Shown: positions 1 to 7,220 of the stretch, one piece after another | Numbering within the stretch: the first letter of the stretch is position 1 | Layout of the letters: each line of letters begins with the position of its first letter | From: Candidatus Tectimicrobiota bacterium | GTDB lineage: Bacteria; Tectomicrobia; Entotheonellia; Entotheonellales; Entotheonellaceae | Assembly: GCA_026005175.1 (NCBI GenBank) | Contig: BPKO01000001.1 | Span: 930,001 to 994,000, forward strand | Reading direction: 5' to 3' | DNA length: 64,000 bases | The notes under the pieces: generated by a model | What the model saw: only the letters and a program-made list of their open reading frames with translations | Databases searched by the model: none | Told to the model about the DNA's origin: nothing | Made by a program: the position numbers and the translations under genes

Positions 1-943
1 CGCGGCAGTCAAGGCCGTGGACGTCATCTTCGTCACACATGGCCTAGATTCCAGGCTGTACTTTACCGACAGGGCGCACACGAGCGCCGAGGTGCGGGAT
101 CAGATCCGGACCCTTCCCGAGGCGCAACGCGCCAAGTTGCGCATGCTGTTTTCTACGGCGTGCTATGGCTCGACCCACATCAACGACTGGCTGCAAGCGG
201 GCTTTAAAGTCGTCTCGGGCTCCAAGCGCATCTATGCCGACAGCGCCCTGAGTTATCCGGCCTTCCTCGGCGCCTGGGCCCTAGGCCAATCCTTTGCCCA
301 GGCCGCTGCGGCAGCCAACGCGGCCGATCCGCTGCGGGTGCAGGACAAAGCAGCGATGGAAGTGCTGCGCCAGTGGAAGCATCCTTCTTGGCAGGACGTG
401 GACAGTACCCGGGTGGTGGGGGGCAACGGCGCCCTCACGATAAACAGTGCAGTGGTACCGTCCAGTACGCCCACCGTAGCCCGCACCGGGCTGGTTGGGG
501 GCAACGGCGGCAGAGACTTTGAGCGCTCCTGTGCTGCCGGTGAGGTCCTGGTAGGCCTCAAGGGCCGCAGCGGCTGGTGGCTGGATCAGGTCCAAGTGCA
601 GTGTGTGCGCATCGATGGCCAGGGGCGCTGGAGCAGTGGCGTGGTCACCCGGGGCAGCGCCGGGGGCAACGGGGGCAATCCCTTTACCCGCACCTGCAGT
701 TCGGGCTACGCGGTGGTGGGTTTTGACGGCAAGGCCGGCAGCTATGTCGATCGTCTCGAGCTGCGCTGCCGCAAGCTGACCGGCGCCTCTAGCACCAGTG
801 GCTCTGAAGTGGCGCTTGCTGCCGTTGGCGGCAACGGCGGCAGAGACTTTAGCGCCAAGCGCTGCCCGTCGTCGCGCCCGGCTGTGGGGATCTACGGCCG
901 CTCCGGCAGCTACGTCGACGCGTTTGGCCTGGTGTGCCGCTGA
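1..943 (+). CDS. Caspase-like (clan CD) N-terminal domain with three lectin-like GGNGG repeats, 5' partial
   Basis: The frame is open to the left edge, so the true start lies outside the window; the first internal start is a GTG at 17. The N-terminal part has a hydrophobic strand ending in THG and, about 40 residues later, a second strand ending in STACYG. This His-Gly plus Cys layout is typical of clan CD (caspase/CHAT-like) peptidases, but that assignment is inference. After about residue 150 come three repeats with the pattern GGNGG-x2-F, a Cys, a G-rich turn GRSG or GKAG, a VD, and a closing Cys, resembling jacalin-like/GGNGG secreted lectin domains. The first and third repeats also share near-identical DNA around 500-520 and 829-850. 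Likely exported or surface-acting, but no signal peptide is visible because the N terminus is missing. It converges on, and overlaps by about 95 bases, the VanZ-like gene. Confidence 0.6.
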   Translation, partial: AAVKAVDVIFVTHGLDSRLYFTDRAHTSAEVRDQIRTLPEAQRAKLRMLFSTACYGSTHINDWLQAGFKVVSGSKRIYADSALSYPAFLGAWALGQSFAQAAAAANAADPLRVQDKAAMEVLRQWKHPSWQDVDSTRVVGGNGALTINSAVVPSSTPTVARTGLVGGNGGRDFERSCAAGEVLVGLKGRSGWWLDQVQVQCVRIDGQGRWSSGVVTRGSAGGNGGNPFTRTCSSGYAVVGFDGKAGSYVDRLELRCRKLTGASSTSGSEVALAAVGGNGGRDFSAKRCPSSRPAVGIYGRSGSYVDAFGLVCR

Positions 944-2234
944 GCGGACTGTCCTGGGCTGCCTGCTTGGCCTCTGGCTTGCCACCGAGGGATAGCAATC
1001 CAGAACGGAGGGCTATGGTGACCCCGGTGGCGAGCCCCTGGCGGGCGGACTGGCCGCGGAAGCCTGGCGAGAAGCGCGCACCGCGGCCAGCTGCAGATGG
1101 TAGAGAAGGCCGCCGTATCCCCCCCGCTGCGGTGGCCAGCAGCAGCGCCGCGAGGCTGGCCCCGTGTTGGGGGTGAAAGCCGCGCGCCGCTTCCAGCACC
1201 GCTCCCGTTACCGCACTTGCCAGGAGCGCCCTCCCCAGAGAAGACCACAGTCGCCCACGGCGCCGGCCGCGGCTTTCGGCTACCAGGTAGCCAAAGAGGG
1301 TAAACGCGGCGAGGGACTCGAGCAGGCGCAACAGCGGCACCACCGCCGGAATGTCGGCCAGGTCGGCCAGCCCCAGGCTGCCGCGCCAGGGCTGCGGCGT
1401 CCAGGGCCAGGGCCACAGGGCCATCAGGCCCAAATAGGCGCCATACAGGGGCCAGAGGCGCCGCAGGACGAGGCCTTCGAAGCGCCGCTCGGCCCCTGGT
1501 GCCAGCGACAAGCCCCGGGTTTGCACCGCGGTGGCCAGTGCCAGGCCCAGGGCGCTGGCCAGCAGGAAGCGCGGCTGCTGCGGCAGTCGCGGCATCACGC
1601 CCACCAAGAACCACAGCGCCACTGCCAGAGACAGCAAGATCGGGGACAGCACCCGCGCCGGCTGCAGGCGGTGGCGCCACACCGCCGCCAGGATCACGCT
1701 GCCGCAGAGGCCAAGCAGCGGTGCCAGTCCCAGCCGCGTGCCTTCTTTTCCCGCGGCCAGGCTATGCAGCCACAGCAGGGGCAGCAGCAAGTAGAAGACC
1801 TGCATCAGGGGCAGCTCCAGTGCCAGCTGCCCTACCAGCCGCGCGTGCAGGTGCCGCCGCAGGCGCTCGTAGAGCCCTGCCCCCAGCCAGCAACCTAAGC
1901 TGTTGGCCAGCACGTCCAGCAGGCTGCTGTAGCGGCCAGGGAGCAGGAGCTGCGCCAGCTCGGCACAAGTGCTGACCGCCAGGCCAAAGGCCGCAGCCGA
2001 AGGGCGGCGGGGGAGGTCTTGGTGCCGCCAGGCATAGAAAAATCCCAGCGGCAAGAAAAAGACCAAGTTGGTGGCCAAGTCAAAGGGATTGCCGTGCCAG
2101 AGCAGGCGCGGCCGCGCCGGCCAGTGAAAGCGAAACGGGGCCAGGGTCACGGCGGCAATGATGCCCAGCAAATACCCCAGGAGGGCCAGGCGCAGGCGGG
2201 CCGTCGCTCGCGCCGCCGGCGTGTCAGGCAGCAT
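849..2234 (-). CDS. VanZ-like multi-spanning membrane protein
   Basis: Protein of about 461 residues with many hydrophobic helices. The N-terminal part carries the VanZ-family signature: an NLVFFLPLGFFYAWR stretch, then CAELAQLLLPGR and DVLANSLG. VanZ-like domains are membrane proteins of poorly defined function, linked in some species to teicoplanin or lipophilic-compound resistance. The start is taken at the ATG at 2234, 8 bases after the stop of the upstream methyltransferase gene, so the two are probably translationally coupled; there is no clear ribosome-binding site. The last 100 residues are low-complexity, rich in Arg/Gly/Pro, and overlap the opposite gene by 95 bases, so the true C terminus may be shorter if a frame error is present. 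Confidence 0.8.
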   Translation of the reverse strand: MLPDTPAARATARLRLALLGYLLGIIAAVTLAPFRFHWPARPRLLWHGNPFDLATNLVFFLPLGFFYAWRHQDLPRRPSAAAFGLAVSTCAELAQLLLPGRYSSLLDVLANSLGCWLGAGLYERLRRHLHARLVGQLALELPLMQVFYLLLPLLWLHSLAAGKEGTRLGLAPLLGLCGSVILAAVWRHRLQPARVLSPILLSLAVALWFLVGVMPRLPQQPRFLLASALGLALATAVQTRGLSLAPGAERRFEGLVLRRLWPLYGAYLGLMALWPWPWTPQPWRGSLGLADLADIPAVVPLLRLLESLAAFTLFGYLVAESRGRRRGRLWSSLGRALLASAVTGAVLEAARGFHPQHGASLAALLLATAAGGIRRPSLPSAAGRGARFSPGFRGQSARQGLATGVTIALRSGLLSLGGKPEAKQAAQDSPLSGTPGQTRRRSCRSGRRSPQPGATTGSAWR

Positions 2235-2242
2235 GGAGAGCA

Positions 2243-3364
2243 CTACGTGTCGCCGCGGCCAAAGACCAGGACGTGCGTGTACAGGCCGCCATGGCGCACT
2301 TCCAAGTCGTGCTGCACCACCCCGGGAAGGTGCTGCTGCAGCAGCTTGGGCCGCGCCGTCATCGCCACCAGCGTGGTCCACGGCCAGCGGGCCAGGTTGC
2401 GGCCAAAGGCCTGGTACAGGCGGGCGACTTTCCGTGTTGAGCCCATGCGGATGCCGTAGGGCACGTTGACCACCAGACGGTCGGCAGCCAGGCAGGCGGT
2501 GGTGGCGTCGGCCTGCAGCAGCTGCAGGGCAACGCCCGCCGCAGCGGCGTTGTCCCGCGCGCCGGCCAGAAAGCGAGGGCTGATTTCGTAGCCCAGCAGC
2601 CGCAGGGGCAAGTGACGGGCCGGGTACCGCGCCAGCGCCGCTTGCCAGCAGGCAGGGTTGTGCCAGGGAAAGCGCTGGAAGGCAAACGGCCGCAGGTTGG
2701 GCAGGCGGCAAGCGTAGCGGGCGGCTTCGATGAGGATGGTGCCCGAGCCGCACATGGGGTCAAGAAGCGTCTCTTCTGCGTGCCAGCCTGCCAGGCGCAC
2801 CAGGGCGTAGGCAATCGGCGGTTTCAGCGCCGCCGGGTGGGCAAAGCGCCGGTAAGGGCGCTCGGCCAGGCTGGTCAGGCCGGTGGTGTCGAGGGCAAAC
2901 CAGAAGCGGTCGTCGCGCGCTTCGAGGCGAAAAATCACCTCCGGGGCGTCCAAGTTAACGGGCGGACGCCGGCCGCGCTGGCGCTGGTAACTCTCGAGAA
3001 GGGCTTGCCCGGCAACGCGGGCGAGGTCTTGCGAGGTAAAGGGATGCTCGCCCTGGCGCGTGGCGCGCACCGCCAGCGGCTGCTCGGGAGCCAGCAGGTC
3101 GGCCACGCGCAGCGCCACCAGCTGCGCGTAAAGGGCTTCCAGGGTGGTCAGCGTGCCACGGTACAGGAGCAAGTAAACGCGGTAGAGGGACTGGGCAAAC
3201 AGGTTGAGCACGCACACCGTCTCCTCGTCACCCGGCAAGCCTACCAGTCCCGGGTGCTCGACCCAGCCCTGCTGTCCAGTCAGTTCGGCCAGCTCCTGCA
3301 AAGCCACGGCTTCCAGGCCGGGCGTGGTGGTAGCCAGGAGGGTGTGGGAAGGGGGCATGGCCAT
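2243..3364 (-). CDS. THUMP-domain class I RNA methyltransferase (Trm14/RlmL type)
   Basis: 373 residues. An N-terminal ferredoxin-like/THUMP region (about 1-160) is followed by a Rossmann methyltransferase domain. It has the SAM-binding motif LLDPMCGSGT near residue 205 and the catalytic-type motif NVPYG (family NPPY) near residue 300, which mark N2-guanine RNA methyltransferases such as archaeal/bacterial Trm14 (tRNA m2G6) and the N-terminal half of RlmL (23S rRNA m2G2445). Which RNA it modifies cannot be decided from sequence. It is the first gene of a two-gene unit with the VanZ-like protein. The change of the first Pro in the NPPY motif to Val is a noticeable deviation. Confidence 0.88.
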   Translation of the reverse strand: MAMPPSHTLLATTTPGLEAVALQELAELTGQQGWVEHPGLVGLPGDEETVCVLNLFAQSLYRVYLLLYRGTLTTLEALYAQLVALRVADLLAPEQPLAVRATRQGEHPFTSQDLARVAGQALLESYQRQRGRRPPVNLDAPEVIFRLEARDDRFWFALDTTGLTSLAERPYRRFAHPAALKPPIAYALVRLAGWHAEETLLDPMCGSGTILIEAARYACRLPNLRPFAFQRFPWHNPACWQAALARYPARHLPLRLLGYEISPRFLAGARDNAAAAGVALQLLQADATTACLAADRLVVNVPYGIRMGSTRKVARLYQAFGRNLARWPWTTLVAMTARPKLLQQHLPGVVQHDLEVRHGGLYTHVLVFGRGDT

Positions 3365-3441
3365 GCTCTATTCATAGCCCACCGCGGTGGCCAGAGGCAA
3401 GCCGTGGGTGACGCCAGAGCGGCCGCGAAAGGTGGCAGCGC

Positions 3442-3768
3442 CTAGTTGCTGCGCCGGGTAGGGGCCTGCTCGGGGCTGTAAATGGCCTGGCTCGAAGCCG
3501 TATAGCCCGCGGTGAGGCCGTGGCTGAAGCCCACGCAGATCCCGGTGAGCAGCCAGGCCAAGGCATCATCACCAAGGGAGACGGTGTAGCGGGTCTCGGT
3601 GCCCTCTTCGGCACCCAGCACTTCACGGTTAAAGCGCGGGATCGGGGGGCCCCGCTGGACGATGGTCACCCGGTGCCAGCGCTCGCCCAGCTGCACCTCG
3701 ATGGGAAAGTGGAGCCGCTGCTTCACTTCCTGGATCAGGGCCTCGAGTCGCTCGCGTTTGCTGGCCAT
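3442..3768 (-). CDS. Hypothetical protein, 108 aa
   Basis: Not recognised. The protein begins with a charged amphipathic helix (KRERLEALIQEVKQRL), continues with a beta-rich segment (VQLGERWHRVTIVQ) and a region with hydrophobic residues around positions 70-95. It has no signal peptide and no catalytic motif that I can name. It stands alone between the THUMP methyltransferase gene and the divergent PilZ-PilT gene, and has its own extended -10-like promoter upstream (3839-3847). GC content and codon use look like the neighbours, so it is probably a real gene. Confidence 0.6.
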   Translation of the reverse strand: MASKRERLEALIQEVKQRLHFPIEVQLGERWHRVTIVQRGPPIPRFNREVLGAEEGTETRYTVSLGDDALAWLLTGICVGFSHGLTAGYTASSQAIYSPEQAPTRRSN

Positions 3769-3838
3769 CCTCTGCGCCTCCCGTGCTCCAGAGCCGCCGC
3801 CCTGCCCGCGCGCGCACGCGTCGCCCCCTGCACCTTAA

Positions 3839-3847
3839 TAATTGTAG
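3839..3847 (-). promoter_or_regulatory. Extended -10-like promoter for the 108-aa hypothetical gene
   Basis: On the minus strand the sequence reads TGC-TACAAT, an extended -10 element (TGn plus a one-mismatch TATAAT), in an AT-rich patch inside otherwise GC-rich DNA, about 70 bases before the start at 3768. No good -35 box is present, as expected for an extended -10 promoter. Prediction only. Confidence 0.4.
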
Positions 3848-3967
3848 CAGGCAGCGCGCTTTTGGGGAGAAAGACGCGCTTGCCGCGGCCGGCGCCAAGG
3901 GCTCAAGTTTCTGTGCTGGCTTGCCGATAGGGCGGGGTGTCGTGCCGCTACCTGCATGGAGACCGCC

Positions 3968-4471
3968 ATGGCCAGTCCGTCCCCCTCGGTGATTCCCAAC
4001 CGGCGCACGGCGCCCCGCGTGCGGCTGCGCTTCCCGCTGCGCTTTTGCTGCCAGCACCGCCCGGATGTCTTGTTCTCGGGGGTCACCGAGAACATCAGCG
4101 CCTCTGGCATCCTGTTTGCTACCGAAGAGCGCGTCGATGTGGCCACTTCTCTCAAGCTCTTCATCGACGCCCTACCCGGCGACCGCCAGGCGCGGCAGCT
4201 CAGCGCCGTGGTCATCCGCACGGAGATCGACGAAGCGCGCCACCGCTATTACATCGGGGCCAAGTTTACCCACCTCAGCGACGCGGACCGCCAGCAGATC
4301 CAGGCGGCCTTGCAGGCCACCGACATCATGGGGCTATTGCGGCTGGCGGGCAAAAAAGAGGCGTCTGACTTGCACCTGGCGGCCAATCACCCCCCGCTGG
4401 TACGCATCGCCGGCCAGCTTATGCCGCTGCGCCGCACGCCCCTTTCGGGGGGCCCGATCTGCGGGACATGA
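3968..4471 (+). CDS. PilZ domain joined to the start of a PilT-type ATPase (5' part of a frame-broken gene)
   Basis: The start is placed at ATG 3968, because GGAG sits 6 bases before it; the ATG at 3956 lacks a ribosome-binding site. Residues 10-115 form a PilZ domain with both c-di-GMP contacts: RRTAPR (RxxxR type) and NISASG ([D/N]xSxxG). A PilT N-terminal segment follows (GLLRLAGKKEASDLHL, then RIAGQLMPL). The frame breaks in a run of six G (4447-4452); read with one extra base (or a -1 shift), it continues as PDLRDMIYTLLEERHRQVFE into the next entry. The complete product would be a c-di-GMP-responsive type IV pilus retraction-type motor in a single chain. Confidence 0.8.
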   Translation: MASPSPSVIPNRRTAPRVRLRFPLRFCCQHRPDVLFSGVTENISASGILFATEERVDVATSLKLFIDALPGDRQARQLSAVVIRTEIDEARHRYYIGAKFTHLSDADRQQIQAALQATDIMGLLRLAGKKEASDLHLAANHPPLVRIAGQLMPLRRTPLSGGPICGT

Positions 4472-5343
4472 TCTATACCCTGCTCGAAGAGCGCCACCGC
4501 CAGGTGTTCGAGCGCGACCTGGAGCTCGACTTTTCGATCTCCGTCGAGCCTACCCTGCGCTACCGCGTCAACGTGCACATGCAGCGCGGCAACGTGGAAG
4601 CCGCCTTCCGCCGCATCGAACCCGCCGTGCGCTCTATCGCCGAGCTCAACCTGCCTGCCATCGTCAAGCGCTTTGCCGAGTTTCCCGAAGGGTTGGTGCT
4701 GGTGACCGGCCCCACCGGGGCGGGCAAGACCACCACCGTGGCGGCCATGGTCGAGCACATCAACACCACCCGCAGCGCGGTCGTCATCACCCTGGAAAAC
4801 CCCATCGAGTACTTGTTCACTTACAAGCGCAGCGTCATCAAGCAGCGCGAAATCGGCACCGACACCCACTCTTATCCCGTGGCGCTGCGCGAGGCGATGC
4901 GCCAGGACCCCGACGTCATCGTCATTGGCGAGGTGCGCGACCAGGAAACGATGAAAGCGGCGCTCGACGCTGCCGAAACCGGCCACTTGGTGCTGGCGAC
5001 GTTTGCTGCGGCCAACGCCACGCAGTCGATTTTGCGCACCTTCCACTTCTTTCCCAAAGACCGCCAGCAGGAAATCCAGCTGCAGCTGGCCAACTGCCTG
5101 CGCGGCATCGTCTCCCTGCGCCTGCTGCAGCGCGCCGACCAGGCTGGCCCTGGTTCCCGCCACCGAAGTGCTCGTTTGCACCGACGCCGTGGCCAACATG
5201 ATCCGCAGCGGCTCCATCGAGATGATTCCTTCGGCCATCCCAGACCGGCGGTCGCCTACGGCATGCATACCTTTGCCGCCTCGATGCGCGAGCTCTGGAT
5301 GGCCGGGCTCATCAGCCGCCAGGCGCTGGCCACTTTCAGCTGA
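4468..5343 (+). CDS. PilT/PilU-type pilus retraction ATPase (3' part of the PilZ-PilT fusion)
   Basis: Continuation of the PilZ-PilT reading frame. It has the Walker A loop GPTGAGKTTT, the acidic/Walker B region DPDVIVIGEVRD, and an ETGHLVLATF segment. The usual His box (TLHT in PilT) reads TFAA, so the conserved His is missing, a PilU-like or degenerate trait. Near 5142 one base appears extra and near 5240 one appears missing: in between, the family sequence (LALVPATEVLVCTDAVANMI) is in the next frame, after which AVAYGMHTF and the normal PilT C terminus return. Three compensating single-base breaks in one gene favour sequencing error over decay, but a pseudogene cannot be excluded. The stop lies inside a 13-bp inverted repeat shared with the convergent PEP-CTERM gene. 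Confidence 0.8.
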   Translation: MIYTLLEERHRQVFERDLELDFSISVEPTLRYRVNVHMQRGNVEAAFRRIEPAVRSIAELNLPAIVKRFAEFPEGLVLVTGPTGAGKTTTVAAMVEHINTTRSAVVITLENPIEYLFTYKRSVIKQREIGTDTHSYPVALREAMRQDPDVIVIGEVRDQETMKAALDAAETGHLVLATFAAANATQSILRTFHFFPKDRQQEIQLQLANCLRGIVSLRLLQRADQAGPGSRHRSARLHRRRGQHDPQRLHRDDSFGHPRPAVAYGMHTFAASMRELWMAGLISRQALATFS

Positions 5344-6119
5344 GCCGCCCGCGGCGGCTCAGCTGCCCGCCGTAGACCAGCAGTCCCAGCCCGGTGGCCA
5401 TAAGCAGCCAGGTACCGGGTTCGGGGATTGGCTGCGCCGGCAGGTTGGCCTCACTCAGGTCCGTACCGTACTGGAAGCTGACGTGCAGGATGTCGGCCAG
5501 CGTCAGGGCCCCTGCACCCCGGTGAGGGTAAACAGCACGCTTGAGCGGATAAGCGGCTCGTGCGCCAGCCCGCCGTTGGGATTAAAAGTAGGATCGGCGG
5601 CGATAAGGCCAAAGTTGATGCCATCGACGGCCAGCGGATCGTCGAGGTTGGAGCCTCCAAAGTTGGCCGCCCCGCCGATGTAGCCGGCACTGGCAATCCC
5701 GTAGGTCGCTCCGCCGGGAAAGCTGCCAGTGTCGTAGCGAAACTCGCCCCCCACGTCGGTAACTCCGACGCAGGAAGCCGCGTTGCACTGGTCCTGCCTG
5801 CACGATGATGGCCCCGTCGGGCAGCAGCGCTGACACCGGGGTCAGCGTGGGGACTGCCGCTGAGAGAGAAAAAGATGCCGGTCAGCACGTTGCCGGGCAC
5901 GTCCTGGCCATCGTGCGGCGGCGCCGTGTTGACCAGTAAAATGGTGAGCGTATCCCCCGAGATGGTGAAGGTGGCCGAAGCGCTAAGCGCCACCCCACCG
6001 GCGCCGCTTCCCGAGGCGGTAAAGGTAAGCGAGGTGGCCCTGGCCAGCGAAGCACCAAGCCCCAGTCCCGCGGCCAGGACAAACGTCACCAGCCGACACC
6101 GACGCTTGCGCGTTCCCAT
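5336..6119 (-). CDS. PEP-CTERM sorted extracellular protein (frame-broken)
   Basis: The start at 6119 has GGAGG 8 bases upstream. The protein opens with a signal peptide (KRRCRLVTFVLAAGLGLGAS, then LARA) and a beta-rich mature region with LTFTASGSGAGG, later GGEFRYDTGSFPGGATYGIA, NLDDPLAVDGINFG and HVSFQYGTDLSEANL. The C terminus has the full PEP-CTERM signal: IPEPGTWLL, a short hydrophobic helix, then RRGR. Such proteins are exported, cleaved by an exosortase and associated with exopolysaccharide. Three single-base breaks (near 5860, 5780 and 5500) separate the family blocks into different frames, so no single open frame covers it. No exosortase is in the window. Its 3' end overlaps the convergent PilT-type gene. 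Confidence 0.75.
5337..5365. terminator. Perfect 13-bp inverted repeat at the convergent ends of pilT and PEP-CTERM genes
   Basis: The arms 5337-5349 (CAGCTGAGCCGCC) and 5353-5365 are exact reverse complements around a 3-base loop CGC. The repeat contains the stop of the PilT-type gene (5341-5343) and encodes the last residues of the PEP-CTERM protein on the other strand, whose stop is at 5336-5338. A hairpin this strong at a convergent junction fits a bidirectional transcription end, although neither side has a T-run, so termination is inferred. Confidence 0.55.
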
Positions 6120-6241
6120 CTGCGTGCCTCCTTCTTGCGGTGTTGGGTTCCCTGCTGGCCAGGGATGCAAGCAAAGGCCGTGCCAGTCCCTGGGAGAGGG
6201 GCAAGTGCCCTAAACGCAAAGGATGCTGGCGAGGGAGAGGA

Positions 6242-6285
6242 GGCGGGCAGGTCTCAGGGGCGAGACCTGAGCCCGCCCCTGAGAC
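6242..6285. repeat. Two mutually exclusive hairpins downstream of the rhodanese gene
   Basis: Structure 1: CAGGTCTC (6248-6255) pairs with GAGACCTG (6262-6269), extendable by GGCGGG (6242-6247) with CCCGCC (6272-6277), giving about 14 bp with a 2-base bulge. Structure 2: GTCTCAGGGGCG (6251-6262) pairs perfectly with 6274-6285. The two share bases and cannot form together. It lies between the rhodanese 3' end and the PEP-CTERM start, both on the minus strand, so it could end the first transcript or regulate entry into the second. Confidence 0.5.
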
Positions 6286-6302
6286 GAGGCGACAGGACAA
6301 GT

Positions 6303-6330
6303 CCCCTGCCGGGAGCGTGCCCGGTAGGGG
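6303..6330. terminator. Hairpin immediately after the rhodanese stop
   Basis: CCCCTGCCGGG (6303-6313) faces CCCGGTAGGGG (6320-6330) with one mismatch and a 6-base loop, directly after the rhodanese stop codon (6331-6333, minus strand). No U-run follows, so it may act as a 3' end stabiliser or terminator. Confidence 0.4.
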
Positions 6331-7178
6331 TTACAAAACAAGGGGCGTGTCGTCGCGGTTAGCCCACTCGGCCATCGAGGCGTCGTAGTTCCGCACCCGC
6401 TCGTAGCCCAGAAGCTTTAGGACGAACAGTCCGTGCGCCGCACGGATGCCGCCCTGTCAATAGGTAATGATTTCTTTGTCCGGCGTGACGCCGGGCCCGC
6501 TTCGAGCATGGCCCGCAGCTCCTCTGCCGGCTTGAACGTCTGGTGCCGGTCGGCGGTCACAAAATTGAGCCACTCCAGGTGCACAGCGCCCGGGATGCGG
6601 CCCACCCGCCGGTTGCCGCGGTCATTGGTGCCGTTCCACTCGCCGTCAGAGCGCACATCGAGGAAGACCACCTGCGGGTCGCCGATTTTCGCCTTGGCAT
6701 CCTCTAGTGTGCACAGCAAGTCCGGGTTGGCCCGCGGGGTGAAGGTCACCGAGGGCAAGGGAGGGCGGTCGATCGACAGCGGCCGCTTCTCGTCGAACCA
6801 CTTTTTCCAGCCGCCGTTGAGCACTTTGACCTGGCTATGGCCGTAGTAGTTGAGCACCCACCACAGCCGTGCCGCCCACAGGCTGCCGTTGCTGTCGTAA
6901 GCAACGACCAAGGTGTCGTCGCCAATGCCCATGCTTTCCATGACCGCTTTCATGGTCTCCGGCGGTGCCACGTGGGGGTGCTTGACGGGGTCTTTGGGGT
7001 AGTCGGGGTGCTTGATGTAGTGGTGCACGCGGATGCCCACCGCGTTAGGAATATGGGCCCGCCGGTAGGCGTCGAAGGGATCGCAGTCGACGATGCGCAG
7101 GCCCGGATCGTCAAGGTGTGCTTCCAGCCACGCGGTGTCCACCAGCAGCTCGGGATGGGCATAAGTCGTGGTCGTCAT
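6331..7178 (-). CDS. Two-domain rhodanese (thiosulfate/3-mercaptopyruvate sulfurtransferase) with UGA at the catalytic Cys: predicted selenoprotein
   Basis: Tandem rhodanese protein of about 282 residues, the usual SseA/TST length. The N-terminal non-catalytic domain has DPFDAYRRAHIPNA and AYDSNGSLWAARLWW; the C-terminal domain has VFLDVRSDGEWNG and GRIPGAVHLEW. At the active-site loop the codons read Y-UGA-QGGIR, where the family has Y-C-(Q/R)-x-G, and the frame continues with AAHGLFVLKLLGY to a TAA at 6331. The UGA is at 6457-6459 (residue 241). One base is missing near 6490, since GVTPDKEIITY is in the next frame. With that base restored, exactly 240 codons precede the UGA. A SECIS-like hairpin follows. 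The gene lies 42 bases after the ETF fusion gene, probably in one operon. Expected role: sulfur (or selenium) transfer from thiosulfate-type donors in the cytoplasm. Confidence 0.82.
6427..6456 (-). promoter_or_regulatory. Predicted bacterial SECIS element (rhodanese)
   Basis: Directly 3' of the UGA (6457-6459) on the minus strand, UCCGUGC (6446-6440) pairs perfectly with GCACGGA (6436-6430) around the loop GGC. An outer CAG/CUG (6456-6454 with 6429-6427) can add three pairs across an asymmetric bulge. There are 17 nt between UGA and the apical loop, and the loop begins GG. Bacterial SECIS elements are described as stem-loops right after the UGA with the apical loop roughly 16-37 nt away and a G in the first loop positions. 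Confidence 0.65.
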
Positions 7179-7220
7179 ACCCTCGCTCCTCTACACAGTG
7201 CGCTTCGGGGGCCGGTACGC

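Noticed and set aside
1..943. PE/PPE or collagen-like protein because of the GGNGG repeats
   Set aside because: The repeats carry conserved Cys and a GRSG-x-x-VD pattern, which fits a folded lectin-like unit, not a low-complexity glycine protein.
3769..3967. c-di-GMP riboswitch upstream of the PilZ-PilT gene
   Set aside because: A GC-rich leader with a GCCGATAGGG stretch drew attention, but the conserved GEMM core and paired helices are not present.
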